Below are positions 44,917 to 55,560 of a DNA stretch of 64,000 nucleotides, in pieces. The notes beneath the pieces were generated by a model, which had not been told where the DNA came from, did not search any database, and worked only from the letters and a program-made list of their open reading frames with translations. Both the position numbers and the translations under genes were made by a program. Source of the stretch: Colocasia esculenta (taxonomy: Eukaryota; Streptophyta; Magnoliopsida; Alismatales; Araceae); assembly GCA_014218235.1 (NCBI GenBank), contig CM024755.1, positions 77,422,631 to 77,486,630 of the forward strand, in the 5' to 3' direction. Positions within the stretch are counted from its first letter, which is position 1; every line of letters starts with the position of its first letter.

Positions 44917-46763
44917 TGTTGAACCACACTACGGTTATCTGTGATCTTGGTATTTTGGTGATAACAAAATATATGATGCATTTAGATGATAACAAAATAT
45001 AGGTATTCATAAATATTTTTTTGCTTCATCTGTGTTGCATCAATCCCTTTAACAAATGATAAGTCTCATTTAACATCATGTTTCATCTGTGTCGCATCAA
45101 TCTCATAGCAAAATGTTGAGTCTCACATTGATGCAATATTGGCGCACTAAAATGATAAAATCGATGTTTAATCAATATACATCGATTTCAGTTTAAGTGA
45201 CAAATTAATAAGCGCTACATCGATTTTGTTTTAATTGATTTTATAAGCGCTATAACGATTTGATAAGTGAGTGCAACGATTTGCCCTCACATCGATTTGC
45301 CTTCGCAATGATTTGATAAGAAATCGATCTCATAACGATTCTATAAGTGAGCGCAACGACTTGCTCTCACAACGATTTGTTCACATCGATTTCTCTCTCA
45401 TAACGATTTGATAAGAAATCGGTCTCATAACGATTTGATAAGTGAGTGCAACGATTTGCCCTCACATCGATTTGCCTTCACAACGATTTGATAAGAATTT
45501 GATCTCAGAACGATTTCATAAGTGATCACATCGATTTCTTTATTGATCACAACGATTTCTTCAGAAGACCATAACGATTTGCTTGCATAACGATTTCATA
45601 AATGATCACATCGATTTGTTTATAAATGAGCAATGACTCTTCACATAACGATTTCATAAGTCATGCTCATAATGATTTCTTCATGGATTCTGATCAAACT
45701 CAGATTGCCTTTATATTTCAAATATGCTTGGCGCTTAAATGAAAAGTTGAAAAGTCAAATATCTTCTAACAAAAAGCTGCATGCATAATCTTGTCAGAAA
45801 AAAGATATGACCTACTATTTTCAGTATGTTAGCAGAAGCACAGTACTATACATCGTTTATCATAAACACTATTTTATGCTAACACTTTCGTCTATGTGTA
45901 CAGACCTCGAAGACCGTCAGAGTCTGATTAAGACAAATGAAGAGGAGATGAGCAACGGCTAGAAATCCAATGGATCTCTTCAACGGATCCATTCAAATTG
46001 CTCATATAAAAGAAGAAGCTTAGCTGAAGAAAAGCAGAGCCTTTTCCTGAATATCTTTGAAGGAGTGTACAACTGTGAGAAGAACCTCAACGACACATAC
46101 ACTCAAAGAAAGAGAGAAAGAGCCTAAGCCCAGCAGAAGCACTCAAGCTTTCAAGCATCTCAAGCGTTCAAGCATTCAAGCACTATTGCTTTCTTTTCTC
46201 TCTTCTGTTTCTCTCCGAGCACATTGTATATTTGGGGAGAGTCTGGGACTGTGAGCTTTACACAAGTGTTTATCTTGTAAAGCTTCTCAGTCTGATCTTT
46301 CTAAGAAAGATCTGTGTCCGGCTGTAGGACTGTATACAGTAGTTAACCCAGCTAGGGGTTGGTGTCTAGCAGAACCACACTGGGGTTTGTACCAGGAGGT
46401 TGGCTTCTTGACCTGTAAAAGAAGTGGGCTGCCTTCTTGCCCGGGAAAGAGAAGAAGACCAGCTAGGGTGCTGGGTGTTGTATTGTCCTTGAGGGGGACT
46501 GTACCCTTGGTTAGTAAAATCCCAAGAGGTTGCTTGGGGACTGGACGTAGGACTTCCATGTGGGAAGGGCCGAACCAGGATAAATCTCCTGTGTCCTTTG
46601 TGTGATTATTCTTTTTCTTCCGCACTGCTACTCTTTATCACACTAAACTAACCAAACCTTCAAGTGTTAATTTCTGTGTTTAAGTTTCTATTTCAGATTG
46701 CAGAAAAACTTATTCACCCCCCCCCTTCTAGGCTACCTTGCTGCCGTACGTAAAGAGACAACA
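44917..46763 (+). repeat. 3' LTR of the gag-only element, 1847 bp
   Basis: This LTR is 185 bp longer than the 5' LTR. The excess is a tandem duplication inside the ACGATTT region (about 45302-45480). The rest matches closely. The C tract near the end is shorter than in the 5' LTR. Confidence 0.95.
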
Positions 46764-47094
46764 GTTGCCACTGGATTTGGCATGTGTACACAATGTGTTC
46801 CATGTCTCTATACTGAGGAAATATGTGTACGATCCCACGCACATCATTCACCATGAGAAGTTGGTGCTAAACAAGGATGCGACATATGAAGAAAATACAG
46901 TCAAGATACTTGAACGGAAGGTGCAACAACTCAGGAACCGTCCCATCCATGTGGTTAAAGTTCTGTGGAACAATCGTAGAGTGGAAGAAGCCAATGGGAA
47001 CCTGAAGGAATCATCAGATGGAACTACCCTGATCTTTTCGGTAAAACATTATCTCCATTATGATCATATGAATTTGGGGACCAAATTCTTTTAA
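46764..47094 (+). pseudogene. pol: Tekay integrase tail and chromodomain
   Basis: This is the last pol segment, continuing from 41105. VHNVFHVSILRKYVYDPTH is the conserved integrase tail of chromoviruses. ILERKVQQLRNRPIHVVKVL and WNNRRVEEANGNL form the chromodomain, which is thought to direct insertion by reading histone marks. The frame ends at 47094, just before the polypurine tract. Confidence 0.9.
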
Positions 47095-47105
47095 AAGGGG
47101 GAGGA
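47093..47105 (+). other. Polypurine tract of the Tekay-type element
   Basis: AAAAGGGGGAGGA directly precedes the 3' LTR. Confidence 0.85.
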
Positions 47106-49062
47106 TGTAGCAACCTGAATTTTTTAAAAAATAAAATTTAATAATATCAAAAAAATCAAGTAAATTGAAAAATCAAAGAAAAGAGAATTAATTAAAACTC
47201 ATTAAATGAAAAGAAGTAATGGGCTTATTTAAATGGACCCTTTAAACATTATTGGGCCAAAATAGGGATTTTTAAAAGAAGGATAATAAGAAAATACTCT
47301 AAATTTGTAACTTAAATATTACCTAAATAGAAAAAAAGGTATTAAAGTATTAAAATAAGTAATATGGGTTGCAAGTGGATTCCTAATCGTACCCCAATTG
47401 CTTGGCCACGAATTTAGATCCCATCCTAACCCAATTAGGAGTTGGAAAGCTTCGAAGGAGGATAGAAATAGGAAATCTCTGAATTTAATAGGAATTAGAG
47501 TTCTATTAGGAAATAGAAACCCAACAAGCATAAATACTCTTAAAACTCTCTATGGTCGGCCCTAACACGTTGCTGGGGCTTGCTGGACGAGGAGAGGAGG
47601 CCAAGGAGGAGAGGAATTCATGGGGAGGAGGTTGGACCAAGCTTCAACCTGAGTTCTTCAAGTTCTAACCTTAGAAGATCAAACGAGTCAAAGGTAGGCA
47701 TTCTCACGAGCAAAAATTATAACAATTGTCTGTAAATTGTTCCAACCATCAGGAACAAAAGTCCTCTAGTTTCATAATTTTCCATTGAGCCAATATTTTC
47801 TTCTTGATTTTTGAAGTTCTGCACTCGTCTTGACCCCGACCCTTAATCTAAATTCTAGAACTCCATGCATACTCGACCCCATACCATGAGATTTTAACTG
47901 GAGATACTAATGGATGTTAGGCATCGCTTGCCCCTAAAAGTCCTAAATTTAATCCATCCTACTGCTCGAATTAATTCATGCATCTCAACTATACACTGTT
48001 CCATGTTCTTTGTGAATAGACCTATTTGAAGCATGCCGAAACCATGTCTGTTTTCAAATTCCTATTTACTGTAAGTACTCTCGCATGTCTAGATCAGTTT
48101 ACAAGTGATTTCATATTTTTTCATCAACTGTACATTTAGTTCTTAATTTTTTATCATCCCTGTATCAAAATAAGGCAACTTGGACTGCAATCCCATGCAC
48201 TGTCCTTTTCCCGCTCGGACTCAGGCGCAGGACCTAAGAACGCGACGGCCCGATAGGTCGCATTCTCAGGGCCCGTCGCGACACAATACCTGTCACGTTA
48301 TGAACGCGACAGGCCACACCGTCGCGATCTGGCAGCCTGCTCTGACCGACCTATCGCGACCTGTTCATGACCTTGTCGCGTTCTCATCTGACCCTGTCGC
48401 GACCCTTACAGGGGTACGTCGCGATCTGGGGTTTTTGCATGAAAACCCTCTATTTCTGCAAGTCTTGATTTTCTACAGAAATATCATGCTCTATTAACTC
48501 TCTTAAACAGAGTAAACGAAGCTGTTAATCTGGGATATATTTTAATTAATTAAAATCTTTCACATGACCTTTCATGTCCCTGATTTTTCATGACACATGC
48601 ACACACTTTGAACCATCCATTTTGGCTTAACTTGGCATGAAATTATCTCATAGTACATCTGGTAATGTATTTCAATTGCCATATTTTTAAATGAACTTGT
48701 CTTCGTTTCTTGCGATGTTTTGGGAATACCGTTACCAATGCTCCACTGTTCTAGAATTCCTCTAGAACGTCGAGCACTTGTTTCTTTATACACACTCTCT
48801 CTTGACTTGGATGAACTCTCCGTCGGATATTCCTTCTGTCGGACTAGTGAATCCTTGTTCAAGTCCTCCATAAGTCTCCTCTATCAATGGGTTCCCACAT
48901 GGTCAACGAGCTGGTTGTACCCTAACACCTATTATACACTTTAAGGATCAGTAAGATCCATACGGCCTTAGATTGTTCTCTCCCTTAGCTTGAATCACGC
49001 CAAACCTCTGGACCTTTGTATAACATGGCCAGTGGAAGGGTAGTGAATTCCACCTGACTGCC
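47106..49062 (+). repeat. 3' LTR of the Tekay-type element, truncated
   Basis: This matches 20069-22030 of the 5' LTR closely, then stops at CTGCC (49058-49062), where the next LTR begins. The missing remainder (CAACACC... onward) is not found to the right. Confidence 0.9.
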
Positions 49063-51891
49063 TGTAAGACCCGATTTCCCGACTTCCATCCAGTGTCGTG
49101 GGATGACTGGCCACTGACGCGTCCAGGCTGGGTGATGCGTTGGTGTCGCGTCGGGGGTGCCTGACGCGATAGTCATCCATGTCGCGACGAGCTTGTGGGT
49201 CGCGCCCTGGTTCTCCGTCGTGTCTTGCTGTCGAGCCCGGTCAACGGGCCGCAACAGTGTTTTGTCGTGTTGTGATGTCCGGTCGTCTGACGCCTGTCAG
49301 AGGGGCAGGCGTGTCAGTACGGCTGGTCGCGTTGTCGCGGTGCCTTTGGAGGGCGCGTTCTGGTCGTGGTCCGTTGACCCGTTGCGTTAAGGTTTGTAAC
49401 GCGACGGGGCGGGCCGTCGCGTTCTGGGTGACGGGGGCTAAGGCGCAGGCCAGCTACCCCTTCCCCCTCTCTCTCCTCTTCTTCCCTTTTCCCTCTTCTC
49501 CGGCGGTAGGGAGGCTCCCCTGCGGCGATCGGGGCGTGGTGGCGCCAGCGGGCTCGTGGCGACGTCGTGGCGCGTGCGTGGAGTGAGGACGAGGTGGCCA
49601 ACCGATGTGAAGGGCCCCTCGTGGGTTCGTTCTTTGTGAAAAGTAGGGATTTCTTGTGCCCTTCCCGATCCGGGTGGATTGGGAACCCCTCGGGGTTTAT
49701 AGTTAGCTTTACTGCTTTCCCCATGCTCCCCTCCCCCTTGTGGTGTGTTTGTATGGTTTGTGGGCGGCCCAGGATTGAGGATCCCGTTGGTCTGCCTCTC
49801 TACTGGTGTCGCGACGGCTCAGAGAGGCGTCGGCCCGCTCGAGCGCGACGCGACCTTATCGCGACGCGATTGGCGGTCGCGATAAGGCTGTCGCCCCACG
49901 CTTCCCGATCGTGACAGGATTGCTGTCGTGGCACGTTTTCGGGTCGCGACAGGGTTGATGTCGCGACGCCTTGCCCGGTCGCAACAAGGGCTGTCGCGGT
50001 GCCCTTCCCCGTCGCGATGTTGTCGCGACAGCCTTGGGGGTCGCTACAGTACATGTGTTGCCTCGGGTGCTTCCGTGGGCCCGGTTGTGTGTCGGCGTGT
50101 GCCCCAGGGCAGGCCTTGCCCTTAGGACCTTCTGGTAAGGATCACGCCTGGTTGCCTCTCTGCGTTCAGTGACCGAAGGTGACACCTTCGTGGCCATGTT
50201 CTGGCAGTGGTTCCAGGAGGGTCGTGTCAGTCTAATAATCGATTGATTGGCGGTCAATCGATTATTAGCAGAGCTACGGGTTTCCGTGCTAGCTGGTAGT
50301 GTTCGAGACTCCGGCTTTTCCGTACGTGGTTGGTTGGCCGACAACCCTGTTGAGGGTTTGTGCGTGCTTCTCGCCTGCTGGGCTTGTCGTGGTTACAAGC
50401 CAGTAGTTCGGCGTGGTTTTTGTTGTGCTGCCCCGCCTTTTCGCCCGGTGCTTGACACTTGAGGGCTTGTCCTGTTCAGAGGTTGTCTCCGTTGCCTGGG
50501 ACCCCCATCCTCGGGAGCCTGTTGAGGGAGTACTTCGGGCTACGAACGTGCTCGAGTTGGCAGCCGACATGGCGGACTCTGGAGCTGAGGGGAAAACGAG
50601 GTTTGGACAACGGCATTGAGTCATTTGTAGAGCTCTCTTGGCTAGGCCTGGGACACAGAGGACAGTCGAAGTTCTACCCGGTGAAGGCTACCCAGTCCCT
50701 TGTCTCACTGCCTCTCTCTACGTTGGTTCCAGAGCCACGTAGTGGTGTCAGGCGTGAGGCCGCATCTTGGCCAGGCTGCGGTGTTGCATGTGTTGTGTGT
50801 TCTGTGGCAGCTTTGTCTCGCCCTTGCGCGGCGGCGGAGGCAAGAGCTAGGCTAGCGAGCAGAGCGTGCGGACTGCGGGTCCCCCTCTTGGGTTCTAGAG
50901 GCGGTGGCTTGGTTACTGTTGCTGTGAAGGTGTTTCCTCAAGACATTTCTAAGTGTTATCCATTGCCCTAGTTTGCACGGAAGTTATAGCCTAGCTGTGC
51001 CTAGTTTCCGTGTGCGTCGTTGGTCTGGCCTTGGGTAGACCCGTACTTCTGGTGGTTCCCGCTCGGTGTCCTCTCGGTACCGTAGTTCTGTTCTTGGGTG
51101 CCAGTCTGTAGTGGCACCGACGTGTATGGCTTCCCGACCTTGCGGTGTACCCAGGGTCCGGGGTGGTTCTGCTTGTGGGCCCTCGACCCTATGGAGGTCT
51201 GAGGTGGCCGTGCTTGCGGTGAGACATCATTCTCACCTGGTTGTTGTGTGGTCTCGGCGAGTGTGCCGAGGGTTGCTTCTGCTTCATGCCCGACTCTGTT
51301 GGTTTCTGCGGAAGTCGTGTGTGTGGCCTGACCTCAGTTGGTGGTCGTGGCATTGCGTTGTTCTCTTCCGCTGCTTAGTAGTACCCTGCTGTAGGTGTTC
51401 CTCACTTTACAGCTTTCTAGTGTAGTTTCCTATTTTCGGAGTTCCTACTGCTCTGGCCGGTGAGGGACTGGTAATCCCTACTGGGCCTTGTTCGCGAGGC
51501 TCACCCCCCTACTTCTTTCAGCTAGGGGCTCGTCGTCGCGGGAGCTCAGTGTCGGACGGGTTGCAGAGGTGGCTGTGTGGCGCCGTGTGTTGTAAGCAGC
51601 AGTGAGAGCAAGCGTTGTGAGCTCTTGTAGCCTTGTGTGAGCTGAGAGCTGTGTTTTGCAAGTCCTCGGGGTATGCCCCTTAAGGACTGCACCTTTCTTC
51701 TTGTACCTGTGCTTTTGCTTGGGACGCGTTGTACAACCCTTTTGTATAATGTACAGATTGTTATAGTTATTTGAACTCAGTACATATCTCACTAGACTTT
51801 TTCATATAACCCTTCCGGGTCTTCGGATCCGTGGGTGGCGGCGCGACCCTCGGGGTCCCCGGCGAGGGGTCCAAGAGGTCGGCTCGTTACA
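49063..51891 (+). repeat. LTR of family A, 2829 bp
   Basis: The LTR starts TGTAAGACCC and ends CTCGTTACA. It is alignable by eye with the solo LTR 17158-19935 through its whole length. The stretch 49800-50050 is dense in GTCGCGAC-type palindromes. Most of it is A-poor and T/G-rich on the plus strand. Confidence 0.9.
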
Positions 51892-51893
51892 GT

Positions 51894-51905
51894 TGGTATC
51901 AGAGC
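51894..51905 (+). other. Primer binding site after the family A LTR
   Basis: TGGTATCAGAGC, the initiator-methionine tRNA primer site, shows that this LTR is a 5' LTR with internal sequence attached. Confidence 0.9.
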
Positions 51906-51941
51906 GAGGAGTCTATTGAGATTTGTGATGAGTTAATAACT

Positions 51942-52043
51942 ATGGCTGTCCCAAAGAAAGGTACTAGTACGCTGATGACACCGTCCGACAAGTGTAGGCT
52001 TGTTCTTTCAATTGTTTTGCAGGTGTGCGGCTTCCCTGCATGA
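51942..52043 (+). other. Short frame after the primer site, unidentified
   Basis: ATG at 51942 opens MAVPKKGTSTLMTPSDKCR and continues for 34 codons. Position and the basic start would suit the beginning of a gag, but nothing downstream resembles gag. It may be a remnant or chance. Confidence 0.3.
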
Positions 52044-52534
52044 TTCGTGCGCGTGCTGCAGGTTGCAGTTGATGTTGTACCGTGTGCGTGGCGAGTGTGG
52101 TCGCTCGTGTGTTCATGCTGTAGCGGCGCGGTTGGCGTTGGACTCGCTGGCAGTGGTCTTCCTTGTGTGGAGGACGCTTGCAGGCTAGTCCAGGTGCGGT
52201 GCTCCTGGTAGTCTTCGGCGCATTGAGTGTTTGTGCATCACGAAGGCTGAGAGAGCCTGCGTGTGTGTGGCCTTCACTGGTGCAGAGTTGTTGTCTGCGG
52301 AACCAGTCGAAGTGTCCTTGCCTTGTTGGCTGCCCCTTTGTTGTTGGGGTGAGTGTTGTGGTGGTCTTGTGTGTGGCCTCTTGTTTGTGCGTACTGTTGT
52401 GCGCTGTGCTCTGCTCAGCCGGCGTTGTTGTCCGAGCTAAGCGGATGTTCTGTGTGCCGTGTTGCATCGCTGGTTGAGCGCTGCGACACTTTCCTATGGT
52501 TGTGTCGGCCTGGTGCTGGCTGGTTGTAAGCTCT

Positions 52535-53060
52535 GATGAGGTGCTCCCAGAGTTATTCTCTGTTGGTTCTGGCGGGAGTGAGGTTTCCCCAGGACTGTGC
52601 TGTGCGCGTTTTTGGTTGCTGTTGCGTTGCCCTCTAGGTTGAGGTGCATCTCTTGGTTGTCTTGTGTTCTGGCGAAGTTTCCCAGAACTGCTTGCTGTTG
52701 TCCCGGTGAGGGTTCCTCTCAGGACTGTTCCGCGCTCGTTTCTGCTGTTGCTGTGCTGCCTCAGGGTCTGAGGTGTGATGTTGGTTTGGCTGGTGCGTTC
52801 TGGAGGGTTTTCCCAGAACGGTGCCTTGGTGGTTCTAGTGGAGGTTCTCCCAGGACCGGCTTGTGTTGTTTCTGCAGTTATGTTGGCTGCAGTATCTTCT
52901 CTGATGGTCTGTGTTGTTTGGTCGTTGGGTTTGTGCATTCTGGTGAAGGTTCTTCCCAGGATCGCCCTTTGTCGCTCCTGGCAGAGGTTCTTCCCAGGAG
53001 TGCTTCGTGTTCATTTTGGGCCACTGTTGTGTTGCCCCTGTGGTTCGAAGTGTGCCGTTT
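52535..53060 (+). repeat. Degenerate repeats with a TTCCCAGGAC-like core
   Basis: Variants of GGTTCTTCCCAGGACTG or its shorter form GTTTTCCCAGAACGG occur at least eight times, near 52548, 52585, 52677, 52710, 52810, 52845, 52947 and 52990. Spacings alternate between about 35-50 and 90-100 bases, which suggests an old repeat of about 130 bp holding two cores. The sequence is T/G-rich and non-coding as far as I can see. Confidence 0.6.
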
Positions 53061-53092
53061 TTTTGGGCTGTGTTCTGGTGAGGTTCTCCAGC

Positions 53093-53640
53093 AGCCGACC
53101 ATTAATTGTACCCAGTGTACTGTTACCAATATAACCAGCATCTTCCAGACCCGCAGCAGAAATACATGCTTGGAAATCAAGCATAGAATTAGAGTGAGTA
53201 AAAGCTTTTTGCCCCCGCTTTTCCATCGAGGTCCAAAATACTATTAAAATCACCACACACTAACCATGGATCATGGCAGGTAGCAGAAAAATCCATAAGA
53301 TGATTAATCCCATACAACTCTTCGCTTAGGCAGAGTACAGACAGCATAACCCACAGTGAGATAAATGTTCTTAACAGATGAAGCAATGTTCACAGTTACA
53401 GTGAGAAACTGATCAGATGCGGAACAAAACTGGTGGACTCAGAAAAGCCAGATATATATGAGCCTTTTCGGTAATATTTGCCGGCAATTTCCTTTTATAC
53501 CTCTCCACCATAGATGTCTTTTGCTTAGGTTCAATGACTGCAATAAGAGACAGATTTTGTTTTCACTTCAATCTACTAATAGATTGGGTATTACCAATAC
53601 CCCTAATATTCCACACTAGGATTCTATTAAACATTTGGTA
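53093..53640 (-). pseudogene. LINE (L1-like) ORF2 endonuclease fragment
   Basis: On the minus strand the start of an L1-type ORF2 is readable: RILVWNIRGIGNTQSISRLK near 53630-53570, then CHDPWLVCGDFNSIL with the endonuclease GDFN motif at about 53240-53280. KRGQKAFTHSNSMLDFQACI and AGLEDAGYIGNS follow. Frame changes lie between the pieces. It ends at about 53093, so the reverse transcriptase and poly(A) end are missing. LINEs usually lose their 5' end, so loss of the 3' part implies a later break. Confidence 0.75.
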
Positions 53641-53820
53641 GAGCATCTGAAGCCGAGGCCGTGCGGCGTAATTCACTGCGTGTGCCAACACCTTCACCCC
53701 TCCTAGTAACATGGTGTTGTTGTCCAACGAACCTAGCTTGAGCCTTGGCGAGATCTTCGACAGTGGAGGGATCAAAAACAGGTTTTAAGAGAATCTGGGT
53801 AATGACCGGAAGGTTAGTTG

Positions 53821-54063
53821 CATGATCAGCATATATAGGAAGATGAAGTCTCTGTTCTCATGTCAGTAACTTCTGGAGAACCATCAGAGGTTCCATTGCA
53901 GGATCAGCATATATAGGAAGATGAAGTCTCTGTTTTCTTGTCAGTAACTTCTGGAGAACCATCAGAGGTTTCATTGCATGGTCAGCATATATAGGAAGAT
54001 GAAGTCTCTGTTCTCGTGTCAGTAACTCCTGGAGAACCATCAGAGGTTCCATTGCAGGATCAG
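53821..54063 (-). repeat. 78-bp tandem repeat within the LINE ORF1, three units
   Basis: The unit containing GCATATATAGGAAGATGAAG starts at 53829, 53907 and 53985, exactly 78 bp (26 codons) apart, with a partial fourth copy. The repeated peptide contains PAMEPLMVLQKLLT and RLHLPIYAD. Because the length is a multiple of three, the frame is kept through the array. A TGA in the last-translated unit ends the frame at 53858. Confidence 0.9.
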
Positions 54064-54705
54064 AAGAAGTATGTTCAATATGCTGAAATCCTTTAGACTG
54101 AAGTGGATCTGAGTCTACCCACACGGGAACTTGAGAAGAACCCTCAGCAACAAACGTCGGGTTCGGCACACACTCCAGAGCATTGCAAGATCCATCAGCA
54201 GAATATCGGGCAAGGATGGGATCAACTTCTGCACTATGAGCAACATCACATAGACCTTCCCTCTGAGCATCGCAAGTACATGGGGCAACAGTGCCATGCA
54301 AACCGGTTGGGACATGAGATGTCTCACCATGTTCAACCACTACAGGAATTTCATCAAGAATTGGATTTTCGCCAGTACAACCATCACTTGTACAAACATG
54401 ATGGCCTGTATCTGCAATTGGTATCAACGAGGGCTTCTCAATGGAGGCAAGGGTTGCATCTGCATCAGGATGGCGATTAACACCATGCACGGGCGTTGGT
54501 TTATTAATATTGATAACAGTAGGCTGCAGTTCTCCTTGTGTAACTGGCATCCAGACCATGGATCTGGCAGGAGCAGTTACAACTTTTGGAGGCGCAAGGA
54601 GGGGACCAGGGACAACATGAACATCTGGATCTTTCGCATCAGGAGACTTCTTGCATTTGTTGACTGATGGCCAAGGCGATTACAAGAACTGCAAATAATG
54701 GAGGA
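53858..54705 (-). pseudogene. LINE ORF1, C-terminal part
   Basis: A 233-codon frame (54559-53858) follows a frameshifted piece containing ICSSCNRLGHQST. That piece is the zinc knuckle of plant L1 ORF1, whose last Cys is lost to a one-base shift near 54660. The rest is an unstructured Pro/Thr/Asp-rich tail ending in the 26-residue repeats. ORF1 would bind the LINE RNA. The 5' part of ORF1 is missing beyond about 54710. It is in the same orientation as, and upstream of, the endonuclease fragment. Confidence 0.7.
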
Positions 54706-54744
54706 TCCAGATAAAATAGTGGTACTTTACATATACATATTAGG

Positions 54745-55560
54745 GAGGGTTCTCTTATACCTGAAAATAGTTTGAGATAATTTATATATCTTGATCGTTC
54801 CTTCCAATTTCCAAGTGACTTCTTTTACTCACATCTACTCCATTGAACTTTAACCATTAGTATGATTTTATTCCTAAGCTGTTGTAATTTCTGATCTAAA
54901 ATCTTGATTGGCTTCTCCTCATAAGTTAAGTTCTTGTGTAGTACTTGGCCTTCTTAGCGTATCACATAGGTAGGGTCATATACATACTTTCTCAACACGG
55001 ACACATGGAAGATATTGTGCATGCCTAATAAGTGTGGAGGTAATGCCAATCTATACGCCACGTCACCAACTCTTTCAAGTATTTCAAAAGTGCTAATAAA
55101 TTTGAGACTTAACTTTTCTTTGACTCTGAATCGTTAAATTCCATGAGTAGGAGATACTTTTAAGAGTACATGATCTCCCATTTGAAATTATAAGTCTCTC
55201 ATTCTCTTGTCTATATAGCTCTTCTGTCTGGATTGAGCAATCTTTAATTGGTTTCGAATGATCTAGATATGTTTATGTGTGGTTTGTACCAAATTCAAGC
55301 CTAGCCATTGCTTCTTGCCAACTTCTTCCTAGCATACAAGTGATCCACAACTTCTACCATATAGACCTTTGAAAGGTGCCATTTGTATACTCGTATGATA
55401 GCTATTGTTATATGTGAATTCCATGAGTGGCAAGTGCTCATTCCAGTAGCCTTCAAATCAATTACACATGCCCTAAACATGTCTTCTATGATCTGATTAG
55501 TCCTCTCTATCAGTGGGTGGAATAATGTGCTAAAGTTCAGCTTGGTTCCCAATAGTTTTG
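54745..55560 (-). pseudogene. pol: Chromovirus integrase and chromodomain fragment, minus strand
   Basis: Read on the minus strand from 55560 this gives GTKLNFSTLFHPLIERTNQI, with the Gln-Ser-Glu stretch before ERTNQ lost, then IEDMFRACVIDLKATG. Degenerate pieces of the GDHVLLKVSPTHGI region and the MHNIFHVSVLRKYVYDPTYV tail follow, then a chromodomain remnant (QKLQQLRNKIILMVKVQWS) at about 54870-54780. It is homologous to 40580-47090 but much more decayed, so it is an older, separate Tekay-type copy. Confidence 0.75.

Larger units (their letters stand above)
41106..46763 (+). mobile_element. Gag-only Sirevirus derivative (TR-GAG type), 5658 bp
   Basis: LTRs (41106-42767 and 44917-46763) start TGTTGAACCAC and end GACAACA. 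The flanks are ATTGC and GTTGC, a 5-bp target duplication with one mismatch. Between the LTRs are a primer site, one long gag frame, a remnant of the gag/pol junction and polypurine tracts. Protease, integrase, RT and RNase H are absent altogether rather than degraded. Elements of this layout have been described in plants as TR-GAG. It would depend on a Sirevirus polymerase in trans. It lies in the Tekay integrase gene, opposite in orientation to the neighbouring Sirevirus. Confidence 0.9.
20069..49062 (+). mobile_element. Tekay/Del-type chromovirus, interrupted by nested insertions
   Basis: The 5' LTR (20069-22991) and a matching truncated 3' LTR (47106-49062) enclose gag, protease, RT, RNase H, integrase and a chromodomain in the usual order. 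Two Sirevirus-type elements (26493-40341 and 41106-46763) interrupt the integrase region, and another LTR element cuts the 3' LTR at 49062. The last third of the 3' LTR (about 960 bp) is not in the window, so a right-hand target duplication cannot be shown. The base before the 5' LTR is in ACCTA. Many stops and frameshifts are present. Confidence 0.9.
49063..53092 (+). mobile_element. Long-LTR element of family A, right part missing
   Basis: A full LTR (49063-51891) is followed two bases later by the primer site TGGTATCAGAGC and about 1.2 kb of internal sequence. No gag, RT or integrase is recognisable before the sequence changes to a LINE fragment at about 53093. The large LTR and non-coding interior fit a LARD-type derivative, though the coding part may simply be lost with the missing half. 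It inserted into the Tekay 3' LTR. No second CTGCC junction is visible. Confidence 0.75.

Noticed and set aside
51964..52938. 324-codon minus-strand frame
   Set aside because: It is Thr/Gln/Arg-rich low-complexity translation of the complement of T/G-rich sequence. There is no domain, and it overlaps the retroelement primer site end.
52597..53247. 216-codon plus-strand frame
   Set aside because: It reads through the degenerate TTCCCAGGAC repeats and across the junction into an antisense LINE, so it cannot be one gene.
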